From contig LSAX01000004.1 of the NCBI GenBank assembly GCA_001557505.1, forward strand, positions 1,178,001 to 1,242,000: a stretch of 64,000 bases of DNA. The letters run 5' to 3'. The first letter of the stretch is position 1; every line of letters begins with the position of its first letter. The DNA comes from Reticulascus tulasneorum. Its lineage: Eukaryota; Ascomycota; Sordariomycetes; Glomerellales; Reticulascaceae. Below are positions 20,817-35,089 of this stretch, in pieces. The notes beneath the pieces were generated by a model, which saw only the letters and a list, made by a program, of their open reading frames with translations, was not told the DNA's origin and searched no databases. The position numbers and the translations under genes were made by a program.

Positions 20817-22747
20817 CTAGATCCACACGGTCTGAATGGGAGAGACGAACCCGACGCCAAGATTGCTGCTGGAGCCACCAAACATTGGACCGGTGGACAT
20901 ACCGCTCATGTCATATGACCCGTACTCATCGGTGTCGCTGTAGGCCACGGACCCCTCGAAGGTGGACGAAGCTGGGCTGTATCCTCCTCCGTAGTTGGGC
21001 GATGGAATGCTGAGGTATTGCTGGCTGGCAAACGGGGACGACAGCGTCAACGGGCTGATGGCGCTTTGCGGCGCGGAATCAGGGCTGAGCAGATGCAGCG
21101 ACTCAGTGCTGTAGCTGAAACCTGGATTGGTCCCGTATGGCAGGTACGACTCGGTCACTGGCGGAAGCGGAACAGGCTCGCCCATGTAGAAGTTTGGTGG
21201 GTTGAACTGAGGAAACGATGGCGTCCGGGCAGGCTGGATCCATCCCATTCGGGATCGGAACTCGTTGACCATGTCAATGGGGTACTCCATAAGCGCGAGT
21301 GGAGTCTGCAAGTCGCCATCGGCGCTGCCAGAGATGTTGATCGAAAGAAGTCGACGAGCAATCTCCTCTACGGGTCCAATGGAAAGGCTACCAAAGTACG
21401 CGGCGCCAATCTCAGGGAAGAGGCGTTCCATCAAGAGGGCCACCGTGTAGTAGTGAGCAATGATGATCAAGGCACTTGGAGATCCGCCAGTCTGCTTGAG
21501 GTAGAGGACTGGGAGCCAGAAGAGCCATGTTCGGAGAGGTCGCAGACGTTCGAATTGCTGGGCAACCGAGAGGGTCGGGCTGACTTTGCGGGCACCCTTC
21601 AGGAAGCTGATCAACTGCTGGATCGACTTCGCATCTTCCTTGTTGTGCTTGAGATAGGCCTCGACCTTCTGGAGCTGCTGCAGCGTTCTGTTGAAGGCGT
21701 CCAGGTCCTCCTTGCGTGGCTGGCTGGGCTTGTGATCCGGGCTGGGCGATGGAGGAGCGGTTGGGAAGGTGCTGCTCTCGGCAATGAAATCACCGAATTG
21801 AGACTCGTGCTTCCATGGGTCCATAGCCTCGATGACCTGTGAATGAAGTTAGTGGCACAGCTTCCACGAAGGAGGCTACCTAAACTTACCGAAGATGTGC
21901 CGTGCATGAGTTGCGTCCAGCTCCGCCTATTTTCATGTGGTTAGCCAACGGTACCATGAATCGGCTCGATACAGAACAATGCTTACCAATCTGTGGCCTG
22001 CCATGAGAGGGCGAGAGAAGCCGCCAAGACGGCGTCGGACGTCTCGCGGGAGAAGGAGCCAATGGCTTCCTGCAGTCCTTTCAAGGCAATACCGCGGTGC
22101 TCGTACGACATGTTGCCAACGAGAGGGCAATCGGTGAGCCAGGCAATGTGCATAGACGAGAAAGCCAATAGCGCATGCATGACATAGCCGTTGGTGGCTC
22201 CAATCTTGATGATCCTGTTTTGGGTGTTAGTTTTTTTGGTCATCTCATCAACGCAAGGGACTACTGTGAACTTACGTTGGAATTTGGCGGGTCCACAAGG
22301 TGAAGTTGTTTGCATCAAAGGCAGCCATCTCGTCGCAGATGGAGGCAACATGGTAGATCAACCTGAGGTCCTCAACGGTGAAGTACTGAGGGTTGGGGCA
22401 CGGGTAGATGTTGAGGTTGGGGAAGGGAAAGAGTCCGGTCTGCTGCCATTGCTCGATGGCTGCCTCGATCTCTGGAGTCCACATGAGATCGGGCTTGTCG
22501 GGAGTCGTCGACCTGTCCTCAGGGACAGGCATGTCGTTGTACGGGCATCGGATCTTATGCTTGGTACAGTTGCGACATTGAGGGAAGTTCTCATCACATC
22601 TGATGTGTCGACGCTTGCAAGTCTCACAGCCCTTGCGGGACTTAGTGTGGCTGAAGAGGCATGAGAGTCAGCGACGTAGGACAGAGAGGGAAGAAGGCTT
22701 GGGAGGACATACCTTCGTCGTGGGGGACCACCACCGGGACCGGCCAT
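20817..22747 (-). CDS. Zn2Cys6 transcription factor (Upc2-like / sterol uptake control type)
   Basis: Five exons on the minus strand: 22747-22713, 22650-22276, 22214-21987, 21926-21890 and 21836-20817, with introns of 62, 61, 60 and 53 nt; 564 residues. Splicing of exon 1 to 2 gives MAGPGGGPPRRSHTKSRKGC and a full zinc cluster CX2CX6CX6CX2CX6C at Cys20-Cys47. The following region (WTPEIEAAIEQWQQTG, FTVEDLRLIYHVASIC) and the helical block to about 370 resemble the fungal-specific regulatory domain of proteins annotated as sterol uptake control factors. The last 170 residues are Ser/Pro/Gly/Tyr-rich and may be an activation region. Exon 4 is only 37 nt. TATA-like repeats lie at 22851-22858 and 22873-22880, and a GTATGT...CTAAC pattern at 22844-22787 could be a leader intron. 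The targets are unknown; the sterol link is by family name only. Confidence 0.87.
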
Positions 22748-23978
22748 TGTGTGAAGGCTGGGAATAATAAAAACTTAACGAAAGAACTTGAGAGTATGTT
22801 AGACTGATGAAGATGTCGAGACATGGGGTAGGGGATAGACATACTTGAAGTATATATACGGACAAGACGGCCGTATATATGGGGTAGCGAGCGTAGTAGT
22901 GTGTCGTTGGAAGGTGCGAGTGAATAAGGCTAAGTGATCAAAGGCTGACTTTATATCAACCAGGCAAGGTGGTGTGTGTTTGTGTTTCCCTTGATGGTAC
23001 CTTTGGGGCACAAGCTAGTGTCAAAAAGCAGCGAGAGGTTTTTCTCGATGTGTAAGCGACTGGCAGTGGTTCCGCAACGAGGTTGTCCGGAGTAGAAATC
23101 CACGAAAAAGAGGTTCAGATGGGGGGTTTCCGCGGGGTCTTTTGCGTTCTCGCAGCTTCTTCCCTTCTTATTTGGATTTGAATCTCTCGGGGGGTTTCTT
23201 TCTCTTTTCTCTCGATTCCTTCTGGTACTAGTAGCGATCGTAGGTTGGTTGTTTGGTTTCTTGGTTTTCTTTTCTTCCTTCTCTTTTGGTGACTTCGTTC
23301 AGAAAGCGAGTGTAATTGGGTTTCAAGACCTTATAGTTCGAGCCGTGTCATTTGCAGATATGGGATTCCAAATGGTTGGGACAGAGGAGCGAGCAGAACG
23401 AGGAGGATGAGTGGGAGTAGCGGAGGGTAGTCGAGGCGAGAGGAGAGGAGAGAAGAGGAGAGGATTCCCAAATAGTTTCTTGAATCTGGTTCCTTTTTAC
23501 TGCTTTTTGGGGCGGATGGTTTGCGGGGGTGGGTGTTATTGACAATGGGCGGGATTGTCGGGCTGAAATCTTGTCTTTGTCCTTTCTTCTCTGCGAGCGA
23601 AGCCGTCTCAAAAAATTTCAACAAAAAAAAAAGAAAAATGAATAAAACCGCAAAAGCGAATGACAGGAGTCGACGAGGACTTCCTAAGGGTGGTTAAGAA
23701 AAAGCGAATGTGGGTGGTGGTGGGAGGAGGCAAGGCTGATGTGGAATTTGAGGTTGTATGCTGGGAGGGGGAAAGTGGGAAAAGGCCAGTGGCCGGGCTG
23801 GGGGACCGAATGAGTTAAATAGTGTAGGTGCAACTATTTCGTGTCGAAGGGGGGGGGGGATGCTGGCTCGGCTCGGGGAGCAGGGCTGCTTGGTGGATGG
23901 TGGAGGTCGACAGGTTGTCAACTTAATCCACTGCATCATTCGCACAGCCATGCCATATGGAGAGGCACCCATCAGCCC

Positions 23979-24020
23979 AGCAAGCAGCAAGCAGCAGCAG
24001 CAGCAACAATTAGCAGCATG
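23979..24020. repeat. AGC/CAG trinucleotide microsatellite
   Basis: Imperfect run of AGC units with one CAA interruption, upstream of the regulator gene. Not part of a supported coding frame. Confidence 0.75.
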
Positions 24021-24490
24021 AGCAGCCACTGGCCGGGAGGACAGGCGGGCTTGTTGCAGCGCATCATCACCCGAAACGGGGGTGTGGGAAGGGGGTGTGC
24101 GAGGGTGGCGGCCCCGTCGGCGCACCCGGTGCGAAACTACAAGGTACCTACCTGCTGGGCGCCGCTACCACTTACAAACCACCATGGCCCAGGTACCGCC
24201 GGTAGGTCGGAATTAACTCACGTATGGAAACGTTCCCATCTTGTACCCAGGCCATGCGCCACTCACCACAGAATACCTCACCTTGCATAGGTAACCTACA
24301 TAGCATAGGTAGGTGCCCAGGTTACAAAACAAGTGTGTGGTGGAGGCGTATGACACACACTCTCGCTGCTTAGCGCGGAGTGTGTGCTTTGGGTTGGGGC
24401 AAAGAGGCGAACGAGACTACACAAACAACACACCAGAGAAAGGTGAAAGGGAAAGAAAAAAAAAATGATGCATTCGCTAGCTGGCCCTTC

Positions 24491-24524
24491 TCATCATCAT
24501 CACCCACCATCATCATCATCATAG
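24491..24524. repeat. CAT trinucleotide microsatellite
   Basis: Two runs of TCA/CAT units separated by CACCCAC, in non-coding sequence. Confidence 0.75.
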
Positions 24525-25334
24525 TCATCAAGCGGGGATTTTAAAAATAAAACCCTCTCCTCCAGATTTCAAAGCCAGCCCGCCGCTTGCGATGCATAGC
24601 TCTACTGCTAGCCCCGAGGCGAGCGACTCTACCCAGGATGGAGATGGGCCGAGGTGGGGTTTTTTCTAGGCTAGTTTGTACTGTATGTAGGTGAATGCAA
24701 TGTATGTGCGAATGAATGAATGACTGTACTACAGATCCCAAGTTGGTGTGTGGTGGTGGTGGCTCGCTAAGAAACAGGTGGAAGGGCGGTGACACTGTGC
24801 ATAGAACGCCCTTCGGCCTGTGCGATTCTCGCGCGTCACACACACGCACACACACCACACCTGCACCACCTTTTTCCTTTCCACCCCCAAGAAACGTTTT
24901 TTTCCCTGTTAGGAACCAGCGAACGGGCTTTGGGCACGCACATGGTGGAGCATGCTCCCCAAGCCCGAACTGCTGCTTCGTTCTTCCGCCGCTTCCTGCC
25001 CGCCGACCTCTTCGTCAGAACATCCTTAGGTGGTATGATACCACCTTACGAATGGTAATATCGTTCATCGCCTCTGGTGGGATGATACATGCCCATCGTG
25101 CGCGCGCGGAGATATCGTGAACTGGCGCATCTGCCTTCCCATGCCCATAATACATGCCCGCACCCTGCCGGATTGTTTCTATTTTGTCGTTGCTTTGCTT
25201 CCAATGATAAGCTCGACCCGGCAAAAACTCCTCAGGGTGCGGGTGCGCGGTCGAAGCGGAGCTAGTCGAACACGATGGAGGCGAAGCATCGCAGCGCAAT
25301 CAATGTGTCCGAAAGGCCAATCCCCCCCCAAGTC

Positions 25335-25392
25335 CCATGCCAGGCCATGCCATGCCATGCCATACTCGACTCAACCCAACCCAACCCAGCCC
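25335..25392. repeat. Pentanucleotide repeat (CCATG then CCAAC)
   Basis: Several copies of CCATG are followed directly by copies of CCAAC, suggesting a point-mutated 5-bp satellite. Located in non-coding sequence. Confidence 0.65.
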
Positions 25393-27694
25393 TTCTTCCC
25401 ATGCTGCCGGCCCCGGTGGCCCACTCACTGCCCCCAGGTACATGGCAATAATGGCTGGCTGGTGGAAAAGGAAATCGAACGGAAGAAGGAAAATCATCCT
25501 ACCACCACCAGTCGCGACCCGAGCCCCGGTCCTTCATCCATCCATCACCACCACCATCAACCTGCAGAACCCACTGGTCGTGCTGCAGCATCATGCATGA
25601 CATGGTCCAAGAGGAGACCCTCTTCTCCATCACCCTCTAGTTGGGTTAGCAAGCTGCCTGGCACAAAAGGCCTACCCTATACCTCCGGTGTTAAGCTTGT
25701 GATGCTGCGTGCATCCATCCGATCCACCCACCGCCGCCTCCATATGTGTAACTAACGTCGAGGTACTATCTCACCTGCTTGGGGCGGGCTGCCTTCCGGC
25801 CTTACCTTGGCCCTTCTCTCGTCCATTGCATTACATCTCGACTCAGCAGCTTATTGCCTATTCCCCTCATGCGCACACGGTGAATGTTTTACGGCGGGGC
25901 TGTGACCCAGACCCAAAGTTTCCTGGAGGTCGCCCACAACAGAATCTCATTCGTTGCCTACCGTGCTGACCGGATCACCGGTGCCTCTGCTTCATTTTCA
26001 TGCTAATCGTCAACTATACGCGGAATTGTAAAGGCTGATGCGGCGCTGTACCGTTTTCAACCCCCAAGACAAGACGAGATGTGTGTGAGTGAGAGAGAGA
26101 GACCGTTGGGCATGGGGCCCGTGGTAACATTCCCTCCCATGGTCATCATCGGCCCCCGCTTCCCCGATCCAACTCTCTCCGAATGGCTTGGGGCGGATTC
26201 GACGAGAGCTAGCTCGACCATTGCCCAACATCATGTGGGTTTTTTTTTTGTCCCTTTGCCTTCGGCATTTTGGTGTGGTGGCATGCAGCGACCGCCCATA
26301 CACAAGGTACCAACATGCTCAGGCTCATATGTTGCTTTCGGGCATGCCTATAGTGCAATCATAGCGCCAACCAATTTTCTCTCCGCAACACTCGTTCGTT
26401 CATGTCGTGTTGCCTGCCTTATGACCCCAACGAGAGAAGGCCCTAGCACTGGATCCAGCAAATAGCCTCTGCGGGCCATCTGTTGCAGCTCTGCCGCGTG
26501 CGTCTCATGAATTTGTGTGGTTCCGGTTACTCACCACCACGTACGTAGAGTTGGACTATCCCGAAGTCACACAGGTCCCAAGAGACTGTCCAGTAGTCCG
26601 TAGCGGCCCCCGGATCCAATCATGCTGCCGGTTTCCATTCTCTCACCGTCCCTTTGGAGCCAGTCTGGCGACGAGTCCTCCAAGCACAGCGTCAAATCAC
26701 ACGACGGACTCATTGGGAGTGGTTGAACTCAGACTCCCCCCCCTGTCCAGCCCCCATGTTCGTGCCAAAATGGTGGCACCCTGTAGAAAATGAAAAGGCA
26801 GGTAGTAGCTATGCACGATGGAACCCTTTTCACTGGCCATCCAAGCAGAGCGAGACCGACATATAACGAACCCTGAAAGCAGAAGTGAAGCTAGAGCTTG
26901 TCGTGGTGGATTGACACGGTGACACCGCGGCAAGGAACATCTGGCCATCCAAGACCTGTTTCAACTCCAAGTGATGGGCGTCCGAGCTGTCAAACAAAAA
27001 GGGTCACCGCCAACTGGAGCCAAACGCATGCGCAGGGTTTGGCCTCTGTTCCAACTGTAACAAACACGTACTATAGTGTTGCCGATCAACTGCTGGCACG
27101 ACGAGAGCGAGCAGATGCTTTGTGAATCACTTCAGACCGACCTCATATGACCAATTCGCATGCCCAAATATTGGCCACCGCTTCCTGCTGGTACGTACGT
27201 GGTTTATCCCACCGAATGGCCGACTCCTCTGCTCGTCCGTCGTGGTTCGACGATGCCCGCTTCGAGCGAACCATTGGCCGTCCAGGATAGGCATATGGAA
27301 CGCTACAGGAGAGAGAGAGAGAGAGCCAAAAATAATACGCTCCCCGGATTTTGGACGCACAGGGTAATAGATGCGCAGAATACGTACCTACGTCACTGGT
27401 TGGCAACTGGTCTGACTAGGAAAAGCACTAGCACGTCCGAGGCGGGCCAAGGGTCGTGCTAACCCACCCCTGCGGTTACAGGCTTCACACTCAGGTGGAT
27501 CAACTAGATCTCAATTCTCCTGAGACGGCAGGAATTTTCGACAGCGAGTCAGGCCGAATAGTGCGGTGGATATTATGACAATGGTCCAAAGAAGTAATGT
27601 CGAGCCCCAATCAGTTGCCCGAATAGTCCATCCAACAAAACACACGCAACCGTTGATCGCGGTTTTGAGTTTTGAACAGATCAGACATAACACG

Positions 27695-27706
27695 CCCCCC
27701 CCCCCC
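27695..27706. repeat. Poly-C run (12 bases)
   Basis: Homopolymer followed by GGGC. One of several long C or G runs in the non-coding parts of the window. Confidence 0.75.
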
Positions 27707-30700
27707 GGGCGACTTTTGTCCCATTGCTCCGCCCCGCGCTTGAACTGTTAAGGACGGCCGGCGGTTCAGGGTCTGCTCACCCCCGACCGTAATAATCTCC
27801 TAACAAACTAAAATGTTTATTCCTCCTAGCACTCCTCTCACCCCCCCGTCAATTGGCGGCTGGGAGATCGGATTTACAGGCCCTGCATTCTGGGTCTGGT
27901 TGGCTGAAACATCGGTTTCTCGTGTCCATTTTTGGCCGCCGTGCCTGGGGGGTCTCATGCCCATGTGCCTGTTCCCGACCCTGGGCGCTTCAAACTGATG
28001 CGAACGGGAACGGGAAACTTCGTCATGGTTCGACTTCCCTGTGGTAATATCCCATCCGGAGTCAATATGCTAGAACATTGGGCCCTCCCCCTCCGCCCCC
28101 TGTTTGAAAGCCTATGTATGCTTCACACTTCGTACATGGCATCGCGAAATGTTATTTTGCTTGGGCTACCCTTGCCGGTCTCCCGGTCTGTCACCTTCTG
28201 GGACTGGGTAGAGGCTCTCGGTTGTGCCTGACAGACATCCACACAGGTCATGCGCATTAAGGGTCCTGTTTCTGCCCTTTGTTATTCGGCTGCCTGTTCG
28301 ACTTTGAAATGCCCGCATGGTGGAGATTGACAAGACGCGCCGAGTGGCATACTTGTCAGTGGCTTGGAAAGGCACATGGACCATCCCCATTTGGGTGACA
28401 GGTGGCAGCTTCACACTTGTGATGTCTTGAATCTCTCCTCCACACCCCAAGCCCGCGCCTCAGACATGTCCAACCCTAACCCCTGAGAAGAGCCGCTGGG
28501 GTTGGCGCTACAAAAACGGCGCGTCCGAACGCGAGATGGGCTTTACGGCGGGACGGGCTCTGCTGAGGCTCGGATTGAAATCAAGGAATCAAGGAATCAA
28601 GGGAACACCGAACGGGCCCAGAGCTGCGAAGGCTATCGATTCGCTGCAGTCACCAAAGCAGCTGAATGAATAATGGGGTGATTGGGGCGCATTTTGCTTT
28701 GTTCCTCATGCCTCCGGCGCAAGCCAAAGAAAAGAGCGGTCGTGACAAAACAAACGCAAAAATTGTGTTCGTGCTGTGCTGCCATGTCTTGGTCGCTGGA
28801 GCCCGGCGAATCACCACGCCTCGCCTGAGGCTCTCGGGTAGCGCCTCCAAGCCAAGGGCTTGCCAATCCATGGATGGTGGTATGACGGGCCATTCCCCTT
28901 TGGTGCTAGTCTGTTTCTATTATTAAATAACCTTCTTTCATCACTTCTTTTCGGTCCAATTTTTCATCAATTGTATGGTGCCGTGCTCACTCGGGGCGTC
29001 GGGGAAAGTTCGTCACTCACTCAGTAGTCCCATCTTTTTGCCTTTATGGTGGTGCGAGCTAATTTTTTTTGGTTCCCTTTCCTTTCCCTGCGTCTCTCGC
29101 CTCAAAAACCGCCCCCGGTGTCGCGAGTCGTGGCTGAGGAGAGAGAAGCAACGTTCCATGGCGATATTAAGTGCGTCAGGTGCGCAGATTTGACGATGTC
29201 CGTCATATACCCAGGAACGCCAGGGAAACCCGCACAGCCTCAAACGACGGGCCACTGATCGTCATATGGCGAAATCCGCGAGATCTGACTTGGGCCCTGA
29301 CCGATGATCTCAGGAGTGTATCGATAATCTGACGACTTTTCGATTCGGCCCTGCAGATACCAAGCGGGCGGTTGGTCTGACATTTTGTCTCCGCGTCTTT
29401 GTCGTCTGCACTACGAATCCACTACTCTATTGAGGTTCTCGCCGAAGTCTACCCATTTCCCTGGGTGACATCTGACGAATTGCGTTCCCATTGGACTAAT
29501 ATACCCTGCGCACATCATGGTCCCGCTTATGCAAGACGACAGTGACGGAAGTTCAATCCTATCGCGCTTTTGAGTGAGCCATCTGTCAAACAATAAAAAA
29601 GTCGAGAGGATGCTGGCGATAGGTAGAACCGCGATTATGTGATCACATCTACTGAGTACTTCGGTAGTCTTTTGCAATGCCTCCCGACCGTTTTTCAAGC
29701 CCGGGAAATCCGTTCGAAGCGAGCAGGATCCTGCTGCCATGGCTTCCGGGTTTTACTGAAATCACGTTCGCCACGAGGCTAGTGATGCGTTGTTTGTGTG
29801 ACTATGGTCATCAAAATTGCTCTCATAGTGTCATCTTGTCGACTGCTCTCCCGCGACGCCGTTCAGCTGGCACTGGAGGCGGTGAGGGATATGGGCTTCG
29901 CAAGATCATGTCGGGATCTGTAGGATTATGTGAATGCAATGCAAGAACCTCATGCAAGTGCTTTGGGAATGGTGGTGGTCGAAAATCGAATGATCCTGGG
30001 CGAGAGAGCAGCTGGGCAACACCTAACCGATACCGCTTGTTCCCGGTCACCACGCACCTTGCGACCCCCTCTTCCGACACTGATCATGGCTCTCCCACAG
30101 GCGGTGGGCTGCCCGCGTGCCCGGGGCATCGTACCGTGATGGCCCACGACTGACTCAAGAAGGGTGTGGGACGCCGGTGGAATATCGGAAACTGGGGTGC
30201 ATCTTTCGCTCTTGATGGGATATCTACGGGCTACAAACCCACCTGCCCCGTGCACTGACTGAACAAGGTAGCGTAGCGATTATGCGAGCGCCAGCCTCCC
30301 GAAGTCAGGTCGGCGGGGGACTATCTCCACGCCGTCGAGAACAATTCTCTGCGGGGGCGCGTCCCATCCTTGCCCATGAGGACAGTTTATCCGCAGAATG
30401 CTAATGTATCCAGCGTAGAGTGGTGTAGCGTCCAAGCCAACGCGCATCAAAAACGACCCAGCACAGGGATGGAACTTGTCACCGCATGGAATGCCTAGTC
30501 CGGTGTGGGTTAAGTATGTAGCTTGCCAAATCGGCCGAAAGAATCCTTGGCACTGAGCGCGAGGGAAAGGAAACAAAGTCCCATTTGCTTCTGGAAAACT
30601 CGTCGATCTCCCAAAAGCCCGCAATTGTGCCTGCCGGGTGCTAGAGTCTGGTCGGAGTTCCACCTGCAGCGGGGCTTCGACGAACGTTAGAATGGTTACA

Positions 30701-33700
30701 GGGAAATGGGCGACTGCACCCGTCAATGCCGTTCAGAAGGGAGTTCAGTGAGAATCTGGAAAATTTCGGCGGAATATCGCCGCAACTCCCCCCCACAAGC
30801 TTCGCTTAACAAGAGCTACTAGTATTATAGAAGAAGGAGAGTGGAGGAGACTGGATGAAACTCGTGCCAATCGACGGCAATCATGACGAGATGGCTTGAA
30901 AACTAGATGGGGGATTTTGAGCCGGAACAAATAGCATGGCGAGCCGACTTGCCGACCGAGAAGAGCGCACAAGCAATGATGATGGGATCATCATGGATCT
31001 CCAACAACAAAAGAACCGTCCGTCCCTGAAGCCCACTGAAGAGGCTCCCTAACCTCTTCAACTGGGTTACCTAAAGCACCTAAACTGCATAATTATCCTG
31101 CCTCTCTGCTTACCTGGGATTGGGTGATACGGCCGGTCCCCCCACCCCGCTAAAAGGGATAAGTGGTGCCTATATATAGAAGTTTCCCAATTGGGTAAAG
31201 GCTTCAGGAACAACTGTCCATGTGACTACTTTTTTTCTTTGGTTCTCCCGGTGAAAGGGTGATTTGGGATGCGCAGAAGAGCCGAGGTGGTGCGGATGAT
31301 GACGCCGTGCAATGGACGACACGATACATATTCCCGACCGTGCTGTACTGTACAGTACCTAGCGAGGACTGTGATAGGTAAGCTACATAGATGGCCTGGA
31401 CCTCCCCTCATCATGGCTTCTTCTCGACATGCACGAGCAGTGCGCGCTGTGTAGATGCACCTCCTGTACCAAACTACACCTTGATGGCCAGGTAAGACTC
31501 GTTGCTAGCGCGCGGAGTGAAGTGGGCGGCCAGTCGTCCACGATTGAGGACACTGCGTGCTCCTCGACTCCAATCAGCTCCGGCTGCCGTGAGACGCTGA
31601 TTTACCACCCTCTCGGCCTTCCTATCTGATCACTTCTCAAGTCTTCCTGGCTGCTCATCTCATGCCTCTTTCAATCTCTGGGTGGCAGCATGAGAAACCG
31701 AATGACCGAGTATCGTGCGATCATTACCAAAGCACACCCCCCAGAAACTGTACTGCGGAAACCCTTTTCTCGCTTGGCTTTGCAGGACAGGGTGTCTCAC
31801 TTTATTGTCACTACTGAATGGATGCGGGCTTTGCATTTTCTGCTTCTTGCCCGAACGGGGAAATAGATCAGTAACTACTTCGGGATCGGGGGCCCCTTAC
31901 TCCTTAGTGCGGGTTGCTTCGAGATGTTACCCGTCTCCACGTGCTGGAAACTGTGTCACCTTTCGACAAATTCTGGCGCTATGCACAGTAACTCTGTCTC
32001 TTCTCTGTGCAAACCCCGTACCTCGTCCATGGCTAGCGCTGGCCGCTCGAACGGGGGTCTTCCCTTCGCGGCATTCGGCCATCCGTCCGTCTTGGCCTAC
32101 GACGCCTCGTCAAACCCTACGGGAAACCTTAGGTCGATCTCAGGTCGGGTTCTTGCACCAGGTGTTTTTCGATCCCCCGAACGTGACACCGCGTCCCCGG
32201 TGCTACAACAGGCCGGCTCAACGCGACTCTTAGTAAAATCTCACCCAATCCCTTTCCCCACTGTCTCGGTGCTCACTACTAACACAGTAATCCCCAGCCC
32301 GCTGATCTTTCCCATCCGCCTCCATACGGACTTCGTTGCGGTGAGTGAGAGCGTACCCGGGGTCCCTTGCACTGGGAGGGAGGAGGAGCGAAACTCGCAG
32401 TTCCGGGTAGTGCCGCGAATTTGCATTTACGACTCCGTGCAGTTGCAGTTGCGGTCCCTGAGATTGGCGAGCGATCACCATCCTACCGGGTGGCTACGCT
32501 GTGGTGGCTTGTACGGAACTTTTCGAGAAATTGAATGCCTTGTGAGACGTGACGAGTAGGGCCGAAGGGTGGTTTGTGCTTCTTCGACCCCCAGGGACAC
32601 GCGTCCCTTCTGCTGCAGACTCCGGGCGTGAGATGCTTAACCAGAGATCCTCCAACGTCAGCCCCAACAGTGCGGCAGGGACAATATAATCGTCAGCCCG
32701 CGGGGGCCGGGGATTGAGTGCCTGAACAGCCGCACACTGATCCCGTTGGAAGCGTATCCAGGTGCAGGGAGTGCCAGGAAACCGGGGTTGAATAATGCTA
32801 AATTGTGCCCTGCCACTGTTGGCAATGGTTTCGCTGGTGCCTAACTGCGCTCTCCTCGTAGAGATACCCGGATGTAGTAAATATCCCGCCGCCATCTTCA
32901 AAGGGGGGACCATTCAAACAACGGGGGGGGGGGCGTGGCACCCCTCAAGGCCGTGGTATCTTGAAGCTGGGCCGCCAGCCAGCAGCTTTCTCTTTGTCCT
33001 TCTCGCCGCTTTAACGCGACATATCTTCTAGAAGGACCTGAGATACTTCGAAGCGGTCTCCATACCAGGGCTGTTAGTCCCGGTTCGGGCCATGACGAGA
33101 CGGCATCGAGCTCCTTGCAATGTCACCCAAAACTAAGCAATTCCAGTTTCGTGCATCCTCGGAGCCGTGACATAGCATCATGCAACGCTTGTGTAAACTC
33201 GAGCAAGGCTCCAGCGGCCTCTAGCGCGCCGTCACCTTACTAATCACAGCCTCGGTAGCGTCCCAGCCAACCACACGGCCGGGACTCGGAACGCCACGAA
33301 TGTCTGCCAAATCGACAAGTCAGCAAGCTCGAATGACCAGTTTCTTGGAAATCGGTGCCTTTCACCGCGGAGAATCTTGTGCGCTGCTCTTCCCAAGGTA
33401 ACGTCTCGGCGCTAATGTAACGATTCCCGCAACCCGGGCGTGGGAACCAGACGTCAACTCAGCCGCCGCCAGCCCTGCAAAAGATAATCCACCAAGCGGT
33501 GAGTTTTCGGGATCGGACCATTTGTCACTTTGCATGAGGTTTGCAACCTCGTGGACTGCTGTGGCTGACTGTCGCACCCATCCGCGCCCATTCGCACCCA
33601 TTCGCACCACATAGACTACCTCCCCCCCTGAAGCCTGGCTCCTTGCCACCAGCCAGCTGGGGAAGAAAGCCTCCCTACAAGTGAATAGCGAGGCAAACGT

Positions 33701-35047
33701 TCTTTGCTAAATCTGGAATCGGGCCGGGATTTCATCGCGCCACACCTTTCTTCCACAGCTAGTCCACGTCGTCTCCCTTCCAAATGTGGTTATTTTCTCA
33801 CCTTCCCGACTCAACTGCTATCGCCCCGGCCGGCGGGCGTCACTTGGGGGACCGTAGCGCTAGGTACGCGCGACTAAGCGGTCCGCAGTACAGATTAGAA
33901 GGCGACGGTACGATCTAGATGGTGCCACCTGCGTTTGTGACTTCTCTCCTTGGCGTAGGGGCCGGAGAGCCTTTACTGATCAGGCGAATGACGCGGCATC
34001 GTTCCGTGACAGAGTATCCCTTCGCTTCTAGCGCAACCGTATTAGCGCCTATCAGTCGTTTGCGCGCGTCGGCATGACAGATTCTTGACAAAGGTTGCTG
34101 GCGATATCACCATGTCTGCCCATCTGCTGCTCCACTTACACCATCTACGCCTTGCCAGATCATTTCTCCGTCTCTCCCCCCCCCCGCCTTCTCATGACAT
34201 CCCGAGGACTTCGGCTCAGTTTCGGGGTAAGTGCCTTGATAAACTCGCCGACTCCCTCTACGAACACCACGGGGATGCCGATTGGACCTTGGACCGGGCT
34301 CCCTTCCATATGGGAGCTCCCCCCGGACTTGTATCCTGTTCGATCATATCAGTCAGTGCTGATATTGCAAACACCAAGCGGTGCTTGCAACTGGTGATGA
34401 TTGGTCCGCCCGGGTAGCTCGAAGAACAGCCCCAAGAAAGATGCCGAAGATGTACGACGGCACGGGAAGCGATGTCAAATCATAGTTGCCAGTGCTGACA
34501 GTGGCGAGTGCCCGGAACACGCCGCGAATCAACTGCCTCAGATTTGATTATGAAGTGCGGGTTGAAGGCAGTGTATCGCCTCAAACAGAGAACTAGCCAT
34601 CAGAGGCGAATCACCGCCCAGAGGCCAGCCTGCACCCCGGGCCCACGGCACTGGATGCCCCTGGGTCGGTGGAAATTAGTCAAAAGACCCGAGAGACTGC
34701 GGCATTACTTCGCCCCTGAGTCGGTGTGCATTATTCAACTGGCCGAGAAACGCGGGACACAGCCAACGGAAGGACGGGCCTTTCCAGGAGTTTCTTGTGG
34801 GTACAGGTTAGGGGGTACAGGTTAGATGGAAATAGCAATACAGCATGAGGATCACGTCCAGCTACTCCAGCTATCCCGTACCCCAACACTAGGGGGCCCA
34901 GGTCAGCCAGAGCCTTGCGGATCCTGAGCGAGAGTGTTTGAGATTAGCAACAGCCCACAGATCAACTCATTCTCTCCGCGCAACTGCCTAAACTAAGGTA
35001 ATCAATGCCCATCCCGCAAGGGAACTCCCCTAGGGATCCCCCCCCCC

Positions 35048-35089
35048 ATGGAACTCCCCCTATGGAACTCCCCCTATGGAACTCCCCTT
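35048..35089. repeat. 14-bp tandem repeat, about 2.9 copies
   Basis: Two exact copies of ATGGAACTCCCCCT are followed by a third that diverges at its last two bases; a related GGGAACTCCCC lies just upstream. Non-coding context. Confidence 0.8.

Noticed and set aside
21018..21842. 274-codon frame on the plus strand inside the Upc2-like gene
   Set aside because: Antisense shadow of exon 5 of the regulator.
30280..30726. 148-codon frame on the minus strand
   Set aside because: No homology I recognise and no neighbouring exons with splice sites.
31924..32559. 211-codon frame on the plus strand
   Set aside because: Its length is within chance for a window this size; Ser/Pro/Arg-rich sequence with no recognisable domain, and it overlaps another 172-codon frame.
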